Assembly (NCBI RefSeq): GCF_000092505.1
Contig: NC_014136.1
Location: 62,001-126,000, forward strand
DNA length: 64,000 bases
Direction: 5' to 3'
From: Leuconostoc kimchii IMSNU 11154
GTDB lineage: Bacteria; Bacillota; Bacilli; Lactobacillales; Lactobacillaceae
Shown here: positions 33,545 through 42,486 of the stretch, piece by piece
Layout of the letters: each line of letters starts with the position of its first letter
How positions within the stretch are numbered: position 1 is the first letter of the stretch
Made by a program: the position numbers and the translations under genes
Notes under the pieces: model-generated
Seen by the model: the letters and a program-made list of their open reading frames with translations, nothing else
Told to the model about the DNA's origin: nothing
Databases searched by the model: none

Positions 33545-33813
33545 TAGTTTACTCCAATAATTAGTCAACATTTTAGTTTAAAACAATATTAACATTTAAA
33601 AGTTCACTTTAATCTGAAAAATGTTAACTAAAATAACATTATGAGCCTGACTTGATAATATTTTTGTTCTAGATTATAACCGTATACTGATTGTAGTATT
33701 TAATTATTTTACTCATCTCTGTCTGTCAATAATTATGTCGTATACACTCAAAGTACTTGTGTCTCAACCAAAAAACTGATGAAAATTTTTGTTACTGTTG
33801 AATCTTTAAATGT
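33545..33813. other. Intergenic region, no gene
   Basis: About 270 AT-rich bases between two leftward GNAT reading frames. No gene or structured element was recognised. Confidence 0.4.
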
Positions 33814-34134
33814 CTATTTTTTCCAAGTCATTGAAAATTCAATTTCATCTGTTTCGTTATCAAACGTCTCTGCATCAATTACAAAGTTATTTTTTAAATA
33901 GACCTTTAATGCTTTGCTATTCTTCTTATAAACGTGTAACGTTAAAGAATTTTTCAATTCTTTAACATGATTAATTAGCTGCGTTCCAATACCCAACGTT
34001 TGAAATTCTTTTTTTACAAATAGACCAGCAATGTAACTGTCCATTTCCCCTAAAAAACCAACTATATGCTTATTATTGTCATAATAAACATATAAATTAC
34101 TTTTTGGTAGCAATGTGGCCACAAGATTTGAGCT
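33814..34134 (-). pseudogene. N-terminally truncated GNAT acetyltransferase
   Basis: The frame translates to the second half of a YjaB-like GNAT: GFLGEMDSYIAGLFVKKEFQ, TLGIGTQLINHVKEL and a normal end. About 45 N-terminal residues are missing. The apparent start at 34188 lies in antisense of a MarR fragment, so the first 18 residues are not GNAT sequence. The joint is at about 34132-34140. Confidence 0.75.
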
Positions 34135-34494
34135 GAAGTACACACAATTGTAAGTATAGGAAAAAATCCTGATATCAGTCTTAACCAACTAGCAAAAGTC
34201 AGAAAAATTAGTAAAAGTGCTGCATCACAAATGACTTCTAAATTAGTTTCGAAAGGAATTATTACTAAATCTAGATTAGAAAATAATGCTAAAAGATCAG
34301 CGTTATCACTTACTAACGAAGAATTAAAAGTATTTTATGAGCACATGAATCAACAAACATATTTAGAAAATGAATTAGAAAATGTAATCAATGAATTTTC
34401 AACTGAGGAGTTAACAAAAATAACACTACTCATGAGTAAAATAGAAGATGTCTGGGACAACTTACCTTGGAATCCAGCAAATACAAAAGGATAA
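34132..34494 (+). pseudogene. N-terminally truncated MarR-family regulator
   Basis: The open frame has no valid start and reads AEVHTIVSIGKNPDISLNQL, then AKVRKISKSAASQMTSKLV, the recognition helix, then a normal C-terminus to the stop at 34494. The first third of a MarR protein is absent. It abuts the truncated GNAT gene head to head, so one deletion or recombination removed both 5' ends. Confidence 0.78.
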
Positions 34495-34501
34495 TTATTC
34501 G

Positions 34502-35752
34502 ATGAAGTTTTTTAATATAGAAAAAATAAATTCAGCAGTAGATGAAATAATTGACATGAAGTTGGAAAACTTGCCTCCTCATTCAAAAGTTGAAATCCAA
34601 GTACGTAATATCTCTCCCTATTATTGTATTAATGCCCCTTTAAAAATTAAAAACAATCAGCAATGGTTATCTGAAAATACCTTTTTGAGTGACGCTAATG
34701 GAAATATTGACTTAAACTATTTTCCTAGCTTATCTGGTACATACACAGGCGCCTACCCAATGGGCTGTATAACATTTTTAAAAACAGTTGATAGTAAGAT
34801 TAATATCGATAAGTCAATACAAAATAATACTTCTCTCAATAAAGAATGTACTTTCGAAATCAAAGCGTTAGTCAACCATAAGGTGATTGATAAATGTCAA
34901 ATTAAACGCTTTTTTTTGAGTGAAAGTGTGCAAAGTGAAATAATATACCGACGCAACTTTCAAGGAAGATTTTTTATCCGAAACATGCCAATAGATTACC
35001 TGCGATTATTGTATTAAGCGGCAGTGAAGGCGGAATTGAAAAAGCTCAGTCAATTGCACAATTACTAGCCAATCATGGATTTTCTGCTCTGGCGATTGGT
35101 TATTTTAACATAAAAGGCTTAACATCAAACCTTAGTCAGATACCAATAGAAATAATAAAGTCAGCAATTGACTTCTTAAAGTCTCACGATGTAACTGATA
35201 AGGATCGTATTGGTATTTATGGTCGATCAAAAGGAGCAGAATTTGCTTTACTTGCGGCAAGTTACTACACACAAATCAAATGTGTTGTAATAAACTCCCC
35301 ATCTAATATAGTTTATGAGGGTATAAGTCATAAAAGATTACCCATACGTAAATCATCTTGGTCTTATAAAGGCAAAGACATTAATTACTTTCCGTTTTCA
35401 TACAGAAGTTTTATATGGTCTAAGATCAAAAATCAAAGCTTTCCCATTGTAAGGGAAAATAGTGAGTACGAAATACCTGTGGAAAAAACTAACGGAAATA
35501 TTTTCTGTGTATTTTCAACAAAAGATGAAATTTGGAACGCTGAACTAGCAACCACAAGAATAGAGAAACGATTAAAAAGATATCAGTTCAAAAACAAGTT
35601 AAGGATAATGCGTGTTGAACATACGGGTCATATGTTAACTGTTCCTTTTCAACCTAACAATCGCTATAAGTCAATTTCACAATGTAGAAATTATGAATGA
35701 AACACTATTAACTTGGCAAAAAACAATTGCTTTTTTTAAAGATAATTTTTAA
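34502..35752 (+). pseudogene. Frameshifted acyl-CoA thioesterase/BAAT-like gene
   Basis: The first part (34502 to about 34985) is an N-terminal BAAT/thioesterase domain, ending in a stop at 35015-35017. From about 34988 another frame continues with RLPAIIVLSGSEGGIEKAQ, the nucleophile IGIYGRSKGAEFALL and the late VEHTGHMLTVPFQPNNRY. Near 35670-35690 the frame returns to the first and ends ETLLTWQKTIAFFKDNF. Two compensating shifts leave a stop in the middle, so no full protein is made. It probably formed an operon with the MarR gene. Confidence 0.8.
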
Positions 35753-35830
35753 TTATTGATATTGATTATGTACATTTATCCATTTGTAATCTTGTTTACA
35801 TATATCGTTTAAAAAGTCTTTTACAACTAT

Positions 35831-35875
35831 AAAAACACTTAATTACGATTGTATTCGTCGTAATCAAGTGTTTTT
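35831..35875. terminator. Bidirectional terminator
   Basis: Arms AAAAACACTT and AAGTGTTTTT extended by ATTACGA/TCGTAAT pairs; A and T tracts at both ends, between convergent units. Confidence 0.85.
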
Positions 35876-35970
35876 GAATTGATTAAAGTTTATCAATAAT
35901 TAGTATTCAATTAGTTTATTTTTTCTCAATCGGAATAGACCTAATTAATATGTAAATATTGTGTACAGTG

Positions 35971-36435
35971 TTAATCTTTTAAATTTTGATTCAGTGCATC
36001 TATAAATTTCTCAATCGCTAGTAACTCACTATTATCAAAACTATCTAAAATATCTAAATAGCCTTTAAGAGCTTCACTGTGTAAACGATCATGTTGTGCA
36101 GCCAATATTTCCCCTTGAGAGGTTAGCTGAACTATTTTTTGCCTTTTATCTTGACCGGAAGTAACGGTAATTAATTGGTTACCTTCGAGTCTATTGATAA
36201 GCCTTGAAACAGCTGGTTTACTAATAGACAACATACTTGATAGTTTTGTAATATCACATTGATTGTTTGTATTGATTAAAGACAGGGCTTCTAGTTGTCT
36301 TAATGAAAGTGTCCAATTAACGTTTTGTAAAGTATTTGACTGATTGAAATGGTCTTTTTTATTTCGAACTTGTGTTTGAGCGCTGTACAAGCTAATCAAT
36401 TTTTTAATTATAGTATTCTGTAAGTCTTGCATCAT
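35971..36435 (-). CDS. MarR-family transcriptional regulator
   Basis: A 154-residue winged-helix regulator: SLRQLEALSLINTNNQCDIT, then the recognition helix SISKPAVSRLINRLEGNQLI and the wing SGQDKRQKIVQLT. It is complete. Its start overlaps the stop of the SnoaL-like gene (ATGA), so the pair forms an operon. The 44-bp inverted repeat ahead of the operon is the probable binding site, giving autorepression. Confidence 0.88.
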   Translation of the reverse strand: MMQDLQNTIIKKLISLYSAQTQVRNKKDHFNQSNTLQNVNWTLSLRQLEALSLINTNNQCDITKLSSMLSISKPAVSRLINRLEGNQLITVTSGQDKRQKIVQLTSQGEILAAQHDRLHSEALKGYLDILDSFDNSELLAIEKFIDALNQNLKD

Positions 36436-36830
36436 TTTTTACTACCCAAGTCATTTAAAGTTTGGTCATCTAATGCCCGTGTGAGTTCTTCGCACCTGAT
36501 AATTTTATCCTTGTTTATTGTAAATACGGCAAACACCTCAACATGCCCTACTTTGTCATTATTTTTGGTCACACTAACGACATAGTGGAGAAATATTTTC
36601 TGATTTTCTATATCAAACATTTCTTCTTGAAATTTAGTTACTTGTACTTTACGTGTCACTTTGTGTAGAGTCACAATATGCTGTCTGAATTGGTTTAAAT
36701 TTGAGTTTACGCCATCTGTTGTTTGAAGATATTGCGTATCAAAATAGTTTTCTATTTTTTCTACTTTAAGACTATTTAATACATCTTCATAAGCATTTTC
36801 TATTAACGTTTTCATTTCTTTCTTTTCCAT
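36432..36830 (-). CDS. SnoaL/NTF2-like protein
   Basis: A 132-residue protein of the NTF2-like fold by its pattern of helices followed by curved strands (FDTQYLQTTDGVNSNLNQFR, then KIFLHYVVSVTKNNDKVGHV and EVFAVFTINKDKIIRCEEL). No catalytic residues can be assigned. The ATG at 36830 follows GGAGG; the upstream TTG overlaps that site and is rejected. It is the first gene of the MarR operon. Confidence 0.75.
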   Translation of the reverse strand: MEKKEMKTLIENAYEDVLNSLKVEKIENYFDTQYLQTTDGVNSNLNQFRQHIVTLHKVTRKVQVTKFQEEMFDIENQKIFLHYVVSVTKNNDKVGHVEVFAVFTINKDKIIRCEELTRALDDQTLNDLGSKK

Positions 36831-36841
36831 AATTTCCTCCA

Positions 36842-36909
36842 ATTATGTAACATGTTAACTTTTATTAGTTAACATGTTACATAATATGCTAAAAATATCT
36901 AATTGTCAA
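36842..36909 (-). promoter_or_regulatory. MarR operon promoter with long inverted-repeat operator
   Basis: Perfect 18-bp arms (36842-36859 and 36868-36885) around eight bases, each arm containing the smaller dyad TAACATGTTA. This offers two MarR dimer sites. The promoter read leftward is TTGACA (36904-36909), 17 bases, TATTAT (36881-36886), so the operator covers the -10 and the start of transcription. Confidence 0.85.
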
Positions 36910-37108
36910 CAATCAATCGAAAAAATTCAAAAGAATATCGTTTTTCCCGCTTCCCCTAATTATTTTGTCTGCACTGTGCTGCCTTCACAAGTGCCTGATC
37001 ATGCTTCCTCACAGACTGCACAGACACACACTGTCAAACGCCTTGCTGATATTCTCTTTAGATTGTGCAGCATCACTTTAAAAATAATATTAGGTACCAA
37101 TACACATA
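36910..37108. other. Intergenic region, no credible gene
   Basis: The plus-strand frame here has no ribosome site and starts inside the operator. Nothing else was recognised. Confidence 0.4.
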
Positions 37109-37140
37109 AAAAACCTTGAAATATTATTCCAAGGTTTTTG
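37109..37140. terminator. Terminator of the Asp23 cluster
   Basis: Arms AAAAAACCTTG and CAAGGTTTTT with an 11-base loop, 24 bases after the Asp23 gene stop (leftward). Confidence 0.85.
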
Positions 37141-37163
37141 TCGACTTTGTCAATTAATTATTG

Positions 37164-37679
37164 TTACTTAACGCGACTATCATCGTCAGTCAGGTTGCTC
37201 GCTGTTTCCTTAACAGAACTAACACCGTCAGATGTCTTTTCTTTGATCGTACTACCTGCATCAGAAACTCTGTCTTGTAGTGTCACTCTAGAATTTTGAT
37301 ATTCAGCTTGTGTCTGGATATCAATAATTTGAACATTTAATTCGACTAACTTTAGACTCGTTGTTTTTTCTAATTGTGTCTCAGTTACTTTGATTAACTC
37401 TTTGTAGATATCATGTGCATTGTGACCAAATTCCATAATGACATCTAAGTCAACAGCAACTTGTTCTTTACCAACTTCCACATCAATACCATCCGTTGGG
37501 TCATCGCTGTTGACAATTTTATTTTTAATATTTGAGACAAAACCACCGTCTACGCCAAGAAGACCTTTAACATTTTCAATGGCATAACCGACAATCTTTT
37601 GAATGACCTTGTCATTAAAGGTTAATTCACCTTTAACATCTGTTGAACTAGTTTGAGTACTCTTGTTTTCTGTAACCAT
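37164..37679 (-). CDS. Asp23/Gls24-family envelope stress protein
   Basis: A 171-residue Asp23/Gls24 protein. Core segments are KIVGYAIENVKGLLGVDGGF and VEVGKEQVAVDLDVIMEFGH. The tail is a low-complexity, helical stretch (SDAGSTIKEKTSDGVSSVKE). Asp23 proteins are abundant, sit under the membrane by binding AmaP, and respond to cell-wall stress. The neighbouring AmaP and DUF2273 genes confirm the cluster. Confidence 0.9.
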   Translation of the reverse strand: MVTENKSTQTSSTDVKGELTFNDKVIQKIVGYAIENVKGLLGVDGGFVSNIKNKIVNSDDPTDGIDVEVGKEQVAVDLDVIMEFGHNAHDIYKELIKVTETQLEKTTSLKLVELNVQIIDIQTQAEYQNSRVTLQDRVSDAGSTIKEKTSDGVSSVKETASNLTDDDSRVK

Positions 37680-37725
37680 AATAATTTCCTTTCTACGTCG
37701 ATCAATTAGTCAGTATTCCTGGCTG

Positions 37726-37920
37726 CTATTTACGTTTAAAAATTTGTACTAATGGTGTGAAATCAAAATCATATTTGTCTAACAAGTAACCGACAGTACT
37801 TGCTAATACTGTTATAACTACAATCCAAAAAGTATTAGTAAAACCAACAGTCATCAGTAGAGTTGCTAAGATAAAGCCTAGAACACCAAATAGCCAACTA
37901 TTGGGAATTTTATTCTTCAA
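37726..37920 (-). CDS. DUF2273 small membrane protein
   Basis: A 64-residue protein with two membrane segments (residues 9-24 and 30-47) and a basic end, as in DUF2273 proteins that always accompany Asp23/AmaP. The start is TTG at 37920, chosen because GGAGG stands eight bases before it and no ATG fits. Confidence 0.82.
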   Translation of the reverse strand: MKNKIPNSWLFGVLGFILATLLMTVGFTNTFWIVVITVLASTVGYLLDKYDFDFTPLVQIFKRK

Positions 37921-37938
37921 TTGCGTTCCTCCACTCTA

Positions 37939-38502
37939 CTACACAACTCGTGTAGCCCTTTTTTTATGTGAACTACTGGTCGATTTTTGATCGACTTTAA
38001 TATTTAATTTCAGTTTTTTTTCATCAATTCCGGACAGTAATTCTTGGATTTCACTCGTCAATATTTGCTTGATTTGGGGTAATTGTCCGATGACATGCTT
38101 TTGATACAATGAATCCGCAGTAATATCGAAGTGATTAACATGCTTGGTGTTTTTAAAATTAACCCTGATGTTAGATAGACCATAACCGGACAGTCTTGTA
38201 TTCACAAAACTAATAATACCCTCGTTGCTCAACGATAATACACCTTCCTTATGTTTTTCAAGCAGAATGCCCTTTTTTTGTACTGGTATAAACAAAATAA
38301 TAAACAAAATAAGAACAGTAAGTATTAGCAAACCTAGTTGAGAAACATTCAATAGATCATGTTGGTTGATAGGATTATTACCGGTTATTTTAGCAAAAAA
38401 ATCATTCGTAGTTGTAACGAATTTCGGCCAAATGGTCATTGACAGCACAAAAATATAAACCAAACATAACAAGCCAAGAAAAGATTTTTGCCATTTTTTC
38501 AT
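37939..38502 (-). CDS. amaP: Alkaline shock response membrane anchor AmaP
   Basis: A 187-residue protein with two N-terminal membrane segments (KSFLGLLCLVYIFVLSMTIW and GLLILTVLILFIILFI) followed by a cytoplasmic domain (GIISFVNTRLSGYGLSNIRV). AmaP anchors Asp23 at the membrane in S. aureus. The ATG at 38502 gives the usual length; the frame is open further upstream without a ribosome site. Its ribosome site is weak. Confidence 0.85.
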   Translation of the reverse strand: MKKWQKSFLGLLCLVYIFVLSMTIWPKFVTTTNDFFAKITGNNPINQHDLLNVSQLGLLILTVLILFIILFIPVQKKGILLEKHKEGVLSLSNEGIISFVNTRLSGYGLSNIRVNFKNTKHVNHFDITADSLYQKHVIGQLPQIKQILTSEIQELLSGIDEKKLKLNIKVDQKSTSSSHKKRATRVV

Positions 38503-38868
38503 AAGGTCGTCTCTTTTCTGATCATGCATTATTTTAACAAATATTAAGTAGCGCCACTTAACACTGCAAATATAACATAGATAAATTTTGTTGTAAAATA
38601 ATATACTCAAAAGCTTCAATAATTTATGTTTTTAGGATTATTTACAAATACTATTAAAAATAATAATATACCAACGTTTACAAGCACAAAAAAGTTTGTG
38701 AAACTATAAAATTCACAAACTTTAATTAGCACTATTTTTATATTTCATAAACGACAACATTTTAAAATAATTAGGGTAATCACGCTTGCTTTTTTCTCAA
38801 CTACTACGTAAATTACAATAATTTGTCACTGATTGAGAACAAATTTAAATTTCGATCTTTTGAGCTGA
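38503..38868. other. Intergenic region containing a terminator
   Basis: No gene. The hairpin AAAGTTTGTGAA/TTCACAAACTTT at 38688-38723 has a T run on the minus strand and terminates the alpha/beta hydrolase operon. The promoter of the amaP operon must lie nearer 38520-38600. Confidence 0.6.
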
Positions 38869-39699
38869 TTAGTTTATGCTCTTTAAATGCTTAAGAATAT
38901 ACGATAAGACTAAAGCTGGTTGATCTTCTTGAACCAAATGGCCTGCATTTTCAATCGGAATCAAAGAACAGTTAGTAAGCAGTTTACTAAGCTTTTCTCC
39001 TTGTTTTATTGGTATCCAACTATCATCTTGTCCCCATAATATGACAATTGGTTTTTCAATATCAGTGTATAATGGTTCAATTTCGTCTGTATATTTTTGA
39101 CTTGATTGCGCTATTTGTTGATAAAATGCCTTTTGTCCATCATCACTTATCCATGGTTTCTTAATCCCCGCTAGAGTAATCGAATCCATCTTATGAAAAG
39201 TGGCACCGTTCACATATTTTTCTAACACGGCTTCATGAATATAACTAGGCAGACCACTAAAAGCTGTTTCATGAGAAGCAACATGAGAAAAGAATGGCGA
39301 ACCCCATGGGGAGACAGCCACAGGATCAATTAATAGTATTTGTTCAAAATCAATTTTATTAATCAAAAATGTTCTTAGTACAGTGGCACCACCAAAATCA
39401 TGCCCTACAATTTTAGGATTGTTAAGATCACAATGTTTAATTAAAGCAGATAAAACTTCATTTTGAACACCTAAGGATACATCAGACACGTTTTTTTCAG
39501 ATTCACCATAACCCAATAAATCATAATAATAGACCGTAAACCATTCACTTAACGCAGGTATTATTTTACGCCAATTAAAGGACGACCATGGTGTACCATG
39601 CACCAATATCAGTGGTTCACCAGAACCTACAATATGATATTTAATATATCCAAATTCACTTCTAAAAATCTGATTAGGTTTCTCGTACGTGATTGACAT
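38869..39699 (-). CDS. Alpha/beta hydrolase, epoxide hydrolase/haloalkane dehalogenase-like
   Basis: A 276-residue alpha/beta hydrolase. The oxyanion motif LVHGTPWSSFNWRKI is at about residue 33. The nucleophile elbow is VGHDFGGATV, with Asp101 instead of serine, as in epoxide hydrolases and haloalkane dehalogenases. A late acid in WGQDDSWIP and His in NAGHLVQED complete the triad. It is the third gene of a MarR-controlled operon, so its substrate may be the inducing compound or a product of the SDR enzyme. Confidence 0.85.
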   Translation of the reverse strand: MSITYEKPNQIFRSEFGYIKYHIVGSGEPLILVHGTPWSSFNWRKIIPALSEWFTVYYYDLLGYGESEKNVSDVSLGVQNEVLSALIKHCDLNNPKIVGHDFGGATVLRTFLINKIDFEQILLIDPVAVSPWGSPFFSHVASHETAFSGLPSYIHEAVLEKYVNGATFHKMDSITLAGIKKPWISDDGQKAFYQQIAQSSQKYTDEIEPLYTDIEKPIVILWGQDDSWIPIKQGEKLSKLLTNCSLIPIENAGHLVQEDQPALVLSYILKHLKSIN

Positions 39700-39745
39700 A
39701 TATTCTCCTTATTAAAGATCATTCAAATAGATTTTTCAGATTAAA

Positions 39746-40198
39746 TCACAACTCTCGAGTAGAAATCTGTTGTAGTGTTTTTGAACCTGAAATTTGTTTG
39801 GTAAAAATGTCTATTAATTTATCTATTGCTATGGTGTTTTCGAAATTTTGAGCTATTTGGTGATTAAACTGATTCTCAATTATTGTTGTTTTATTTAAAG
39901 TTTGTTTCCCGAGTTCGGTTAAGACTAAATTTGTTTTTCTGGAATCACTACCATTTTTTTCCTTAATTATCAGATTTTTTAATAACAAACGTTGTACAAC
40001 TCGACTCGGGTTGTCCGAACCACAAATCAATAAATCACCTACTTCAGAAATCGATAGGCTGCCATACCGGTCTAATATTTTCAACACTTCGTTTTGAGTT
40101 GGCGTAATATCTTCACTAGATAAAAGTTGAGCAAATTGTTTTTCTCCTTCTAAATCAACGGCTTTAGTTAAGTATCTGAGTTTTTCTATTTTATCCAA
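39746..40198 (-). CDS. MarR-like winged-helix regulator
   Basis: A 150-residue winged-helix regulator: ITPTQNEVLKILDRYGSLSI, then DNPSRVVQRLLLKNLIIKEK and a short wing SDSRKTNLVLT. The start appears to be TTG at 40198 with GAGGTGATG before it. It lies between the SDR and hydrolase genes, all leftward, and is likely to bind the inverted repeat at 40996-41037. Confidence 0.8.
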   Translation of the reverse strand: MDKIEKLRYLTKAVDLEGEKQFAQLLSSEDITPTQNEVLKILDRYGSLSISEVGDLLICGSDNPSRVVQRLLLKNLIIKEKNGSDSRKTNLVLTELGKQTLNKTTIIENQFNHQIAQNFENTIAIDKLIDIFTKQISGSKTLQQISTREL

Positions 40199-40215
40199 AA
40201 CATCACCTCTTTAAA

Positions 40216-40980
40216 TCATTTTTGCTTCATCATTATATTATAAACCATTTTAACCATTCTGTTTCTTGTCAATAATCTAGGTAGCACCATACTCGTGAAG
40301 TAATTATTGAAACCATCAATTTTTGATATTTTATTCTTCTCTAAAGCAGACATTGTCATATCAACGACGTGATCAGGTGTACGTAAGTTACCATACGATA
40401 CGCCACCATTTGAAAAGAAATTAGTATCTGTAGCACCTGGACTAACCGCAAATACATTAACATTTGTTCCCCGAGTCTCAGCAGATAATGCTTCGGAAAA
40501 TGATAAGACAAAGGCCTTGCTGGCGGCATAGACCGCCATGGTAGGAATTGGATGGTAAGCTGAAGTTGATGCCACATTGATAATCGTACCATCATTATTT
40601 GCAAGCATTGAACTTAAAAATAATTTAGTCAAATCAAATAAAGATACAACATTTAACATGATCTCATTATGTTGACTCTCGTAAGAGGTATCATTCACGA
40701 ATCCATTAGTTGCTACTCCCGCTGAATTGATGAGCGTCTCCACTTCAATATGATTATCCGACAATTTCGTATATATTGTTTGAGCGATGTTTGCTATAGA
40801 TAAATCGTATGCCAACGGCATAACGTTAATACCAAATTTTTGCTCGAGTTCCTGTTTCATCAGTTTCAATTTATCCTCTGACCTTGCAATCAAAACTAAG
40901 TTATTGTTTTTTTGAGCATAATGTTGCGCAAAAGCTTTGCCAATACCTGAAGAAGCGCCTGTGATCACTGTGTATTTCAT
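40216..40980 (-). CDS. Short-chain dehydrogenase/reductase
   Basis: A 254-residue SDR. The NAD(P) loop TGASSGIGKAFAQHYAQ, the serine region INVASTSAYHPIP and the catalytic YAASKAFVLSFSEALS are intact. It resembles the DltE/YqjQ type of SDR with a C-terminal hydrophobic stretch. First gene of the operon; a GAGG site precedes the ATG. Confidence 0.88.
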   Translation of the reverse strand: MKYTVITGASSGIGKAFAQHYAQKNNNLVLIARSEDKLKLMKQELEQKFGINVMPLAYDLSIANIAQTIYTKLSDNHIEVETLINSAGVATNGFVNDTSYESQHNEIMLNVVSLFDLTKLFLSSMLANNDGTIINVASTSAYHPIPTMAVYAASKAFVLSFSEALSAETRGTNVNVFAVSPGATDTNFFSNGGVSYGNLRTPDHVVDMTMSALEKNKISKIDGFNNYFTSMVLPRLLTRNRMVKMVYNIMMKQK

Positions 40981-40995
40981 TTTACTACCTCTTAA

Positions 40996-41058
40996 TTTAA
41001 TATATGTTTAGACATACGTGTCTAAACATATATTAAAACTTTTAACATCATTTGTCAA
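40996..41058 (-). promoter_or_regulatory. Promoter and long inverted-repeat operator of the SDR-MarR-hydrolase operon
   Basis: Perfect 19-bp arms (40996-41014 and 41019-41037) around TACG. The leftward promoter is TTGACA (41053-41058), 17 bases, TAATAT (41030-41035), so the operator overlaps the -10. Confidence 0.85.
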
Positions 41059-41105
41059 CATTGACAGTTAAACCATACTTTTATAACAAGAACGAGCAAT
41101 TACTG

Positions 41106-41180
41106 AAATCAAAATAAAAAGCAAAGTCTTTTTAAACAAAGTCTTTGCTAAATATTGATCACTGTAGTTAATTGGTTTAA
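41106..41180. repeat. 75-bp dispersed repeat, copy B (contains a terminator)
   Basis: Near-identical to 32934-33008. It lies after the leftward GNAT gene and holds the AGCAAAG/CTTTGCT hairpin followed by a T-rich tract on the minus strand. Confidence 0.85.
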
Positions 41181-41201
41181 GCAGAATATTTTTTACTAAA
41201 A

Positions 41202-41636
41202 TTAAAAAACTTTGATGAACTTTTTCTGGTCTTTGACATGTACATAGCCAATATGTTCATAGAAACCATGTGCATTTGTTCTACTCATTCCAGAATTTAA
41301 TCGAATAGATTTAAAATCATTATCAATAGCAGTTTTCTCTAACCATGACATAAGTTTGATGCCAACACCAGAATGATGATGATGACTCAAAACAGCTAAA
41401 GCTAAGACATTGAGAGCAGGATCTGTATAAATTTCTTCGTAAACTTCAGCATGTACATAACCTAAAACTTTCTTAGTAACATCATCTTCATAAACTGCCA
41501 AAAAATGATGGTCAGAATCTTTTAAAATTTTACGAAGTTGAATTAACGATTTATCTAAAGAATAGTTATAGCCAAGCTCTTCATGATTTATTTTATTCAA
41601 TTCTATGAGATCATTTTCTACAATAGCACGTATCAT
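41202..41636 (-). CDS. GNAT-family N-acetyltransferase
   Basis: A 144-residue GNAT: IRAIVENDLIELNKINHEEL, then VLALAVLSHHHHSGVGIKLM at the acetyl-CoA loop and AHGFYEHIGYVHVKDQKKF near the end. Four consecutive histidines replace the usual loop residues just before the glycine motif, which is odd. The start at 41636 has GGAGAGG. Confidence 0.82.
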   Translation of the reverse strand: MIRAIVENDLIELNKINHEELGYNYSLDKSLIQLRKILKDSDHHFLAVYEDDVTKKVLGYVHAEVYEEIYTDPALNVLALAVLSHHHHSGVGIKLMSWLEKTAIDNDFKSIRLNSGMSRTNAHGFYEHIGYVHVKDQKKFIKVF

Positions 41637-41772
41637 TGAGCCTCTCCGTTTCTTTAATAAACGACAGTATACCACACCTACCCTTCTCTATGCGTAATGT
41701 TTTATAAATGAATCTTCTTATGTATAATTAAAGAACAACGTTTTTTCTTTCACAAAATTATGGAGACCACAA

Positions 41773-42345
41773 ATGAAACACTTAGACAATCAAATTTATT
41801 TAATTCATGGCTACACAGCAACACCAAACAGTAATTGGTTCCCATGGATTAACAATCAAATGAAGCGAAACTTTTCTATCCCTGTCAATATGCTTGAGAT
41901 GCCTAATACTGACCAACCTAGAGTTAATGAATGGGACCAAAAAGCTGACGAAGTTATCAAACCATCTAATCACATGACAATCATTGGTCACAGCTTAGGT
42001 TGTATTGAGGCGCTTCGTTTTGTGTCGCAACACCAAATATCAAATGTTAATTTGGTTTTAGTTTCAGGGTTTGATGAAACTACTCATACATTACCACAGC
42101 TACATGAGTTCACTGACTCTTCTCTTGACATAAATAACGATATTTTGCCAAAGATTAAAAATGCTGTTGTTATTTCAGCTGTTGATGATGACATTGTGCC
42201 CTCGCACTATTCTCAAAAATTATCTGAACATCTAAAATGTAAGTTTATTCTCTTACCTAATGGAAAACACTTTATTGATCGAGATCAAATTTTTGAATTG
42301 CCAAGCGTTTATGAAGAACTGCAAAATATGTTGTCTCAAAATTAA
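41773..42345 (+). CDS. RBBP9/YdeN-family serine hydrolase
   Basis: A 190-residue paralogue of the protein at 27444: YLIHGYTATPNSNWFPWINN, nucleophile IGHSLGC (Ser74), Asp in AVDDDIVPSHYS and His in PNGKHFIDRD. It is a complete alpha/beta hydrolase of unknown substrate. A TGGAG site precedes the ATG. Confidence 0.85.
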   Translation: MKHLDNQIYLIHGYTATPNSNWFPWINNQMKRNFSIPVNMLEMPNTDQPRVNEWDQKADEVIKPSNHMTIIGHSLGCIEALRFVSQHQISNVNLVLVSGFDETTHTLPQLHEFTDSSLDINNDILPKIKNAVVISAVDDDIVPSHYSQKLSEHLKCKFILLPNGKHFIDRDQIFELPSVYEELQNMLSQN

Positions 42346-42486
42346 AAGTATATTAGCTATAAATTAATGAGGGTTATTTAAATTGTACGGTTACGATGCT
42401 TTTCACACTTTGGTACCACACTGATACAGTGTAAAATGATTTGAATTCATATGATTTTATTTAATTAAATTTAAAGGAGATTTTTG

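Noticed and set aside
33814..34188. Intact 124-residue GNAT gene
   Set aside because: Its first 18 residues are antisense to a MarR fragment and the GNAT N-terminal third is missing, so it was called a pseudogene.
36874..37119. 81-codon plus-strand open frame
   Set aside because: It begins inside the MarR operator, lacks a ribosome site and runs into the Asp23 terminator.
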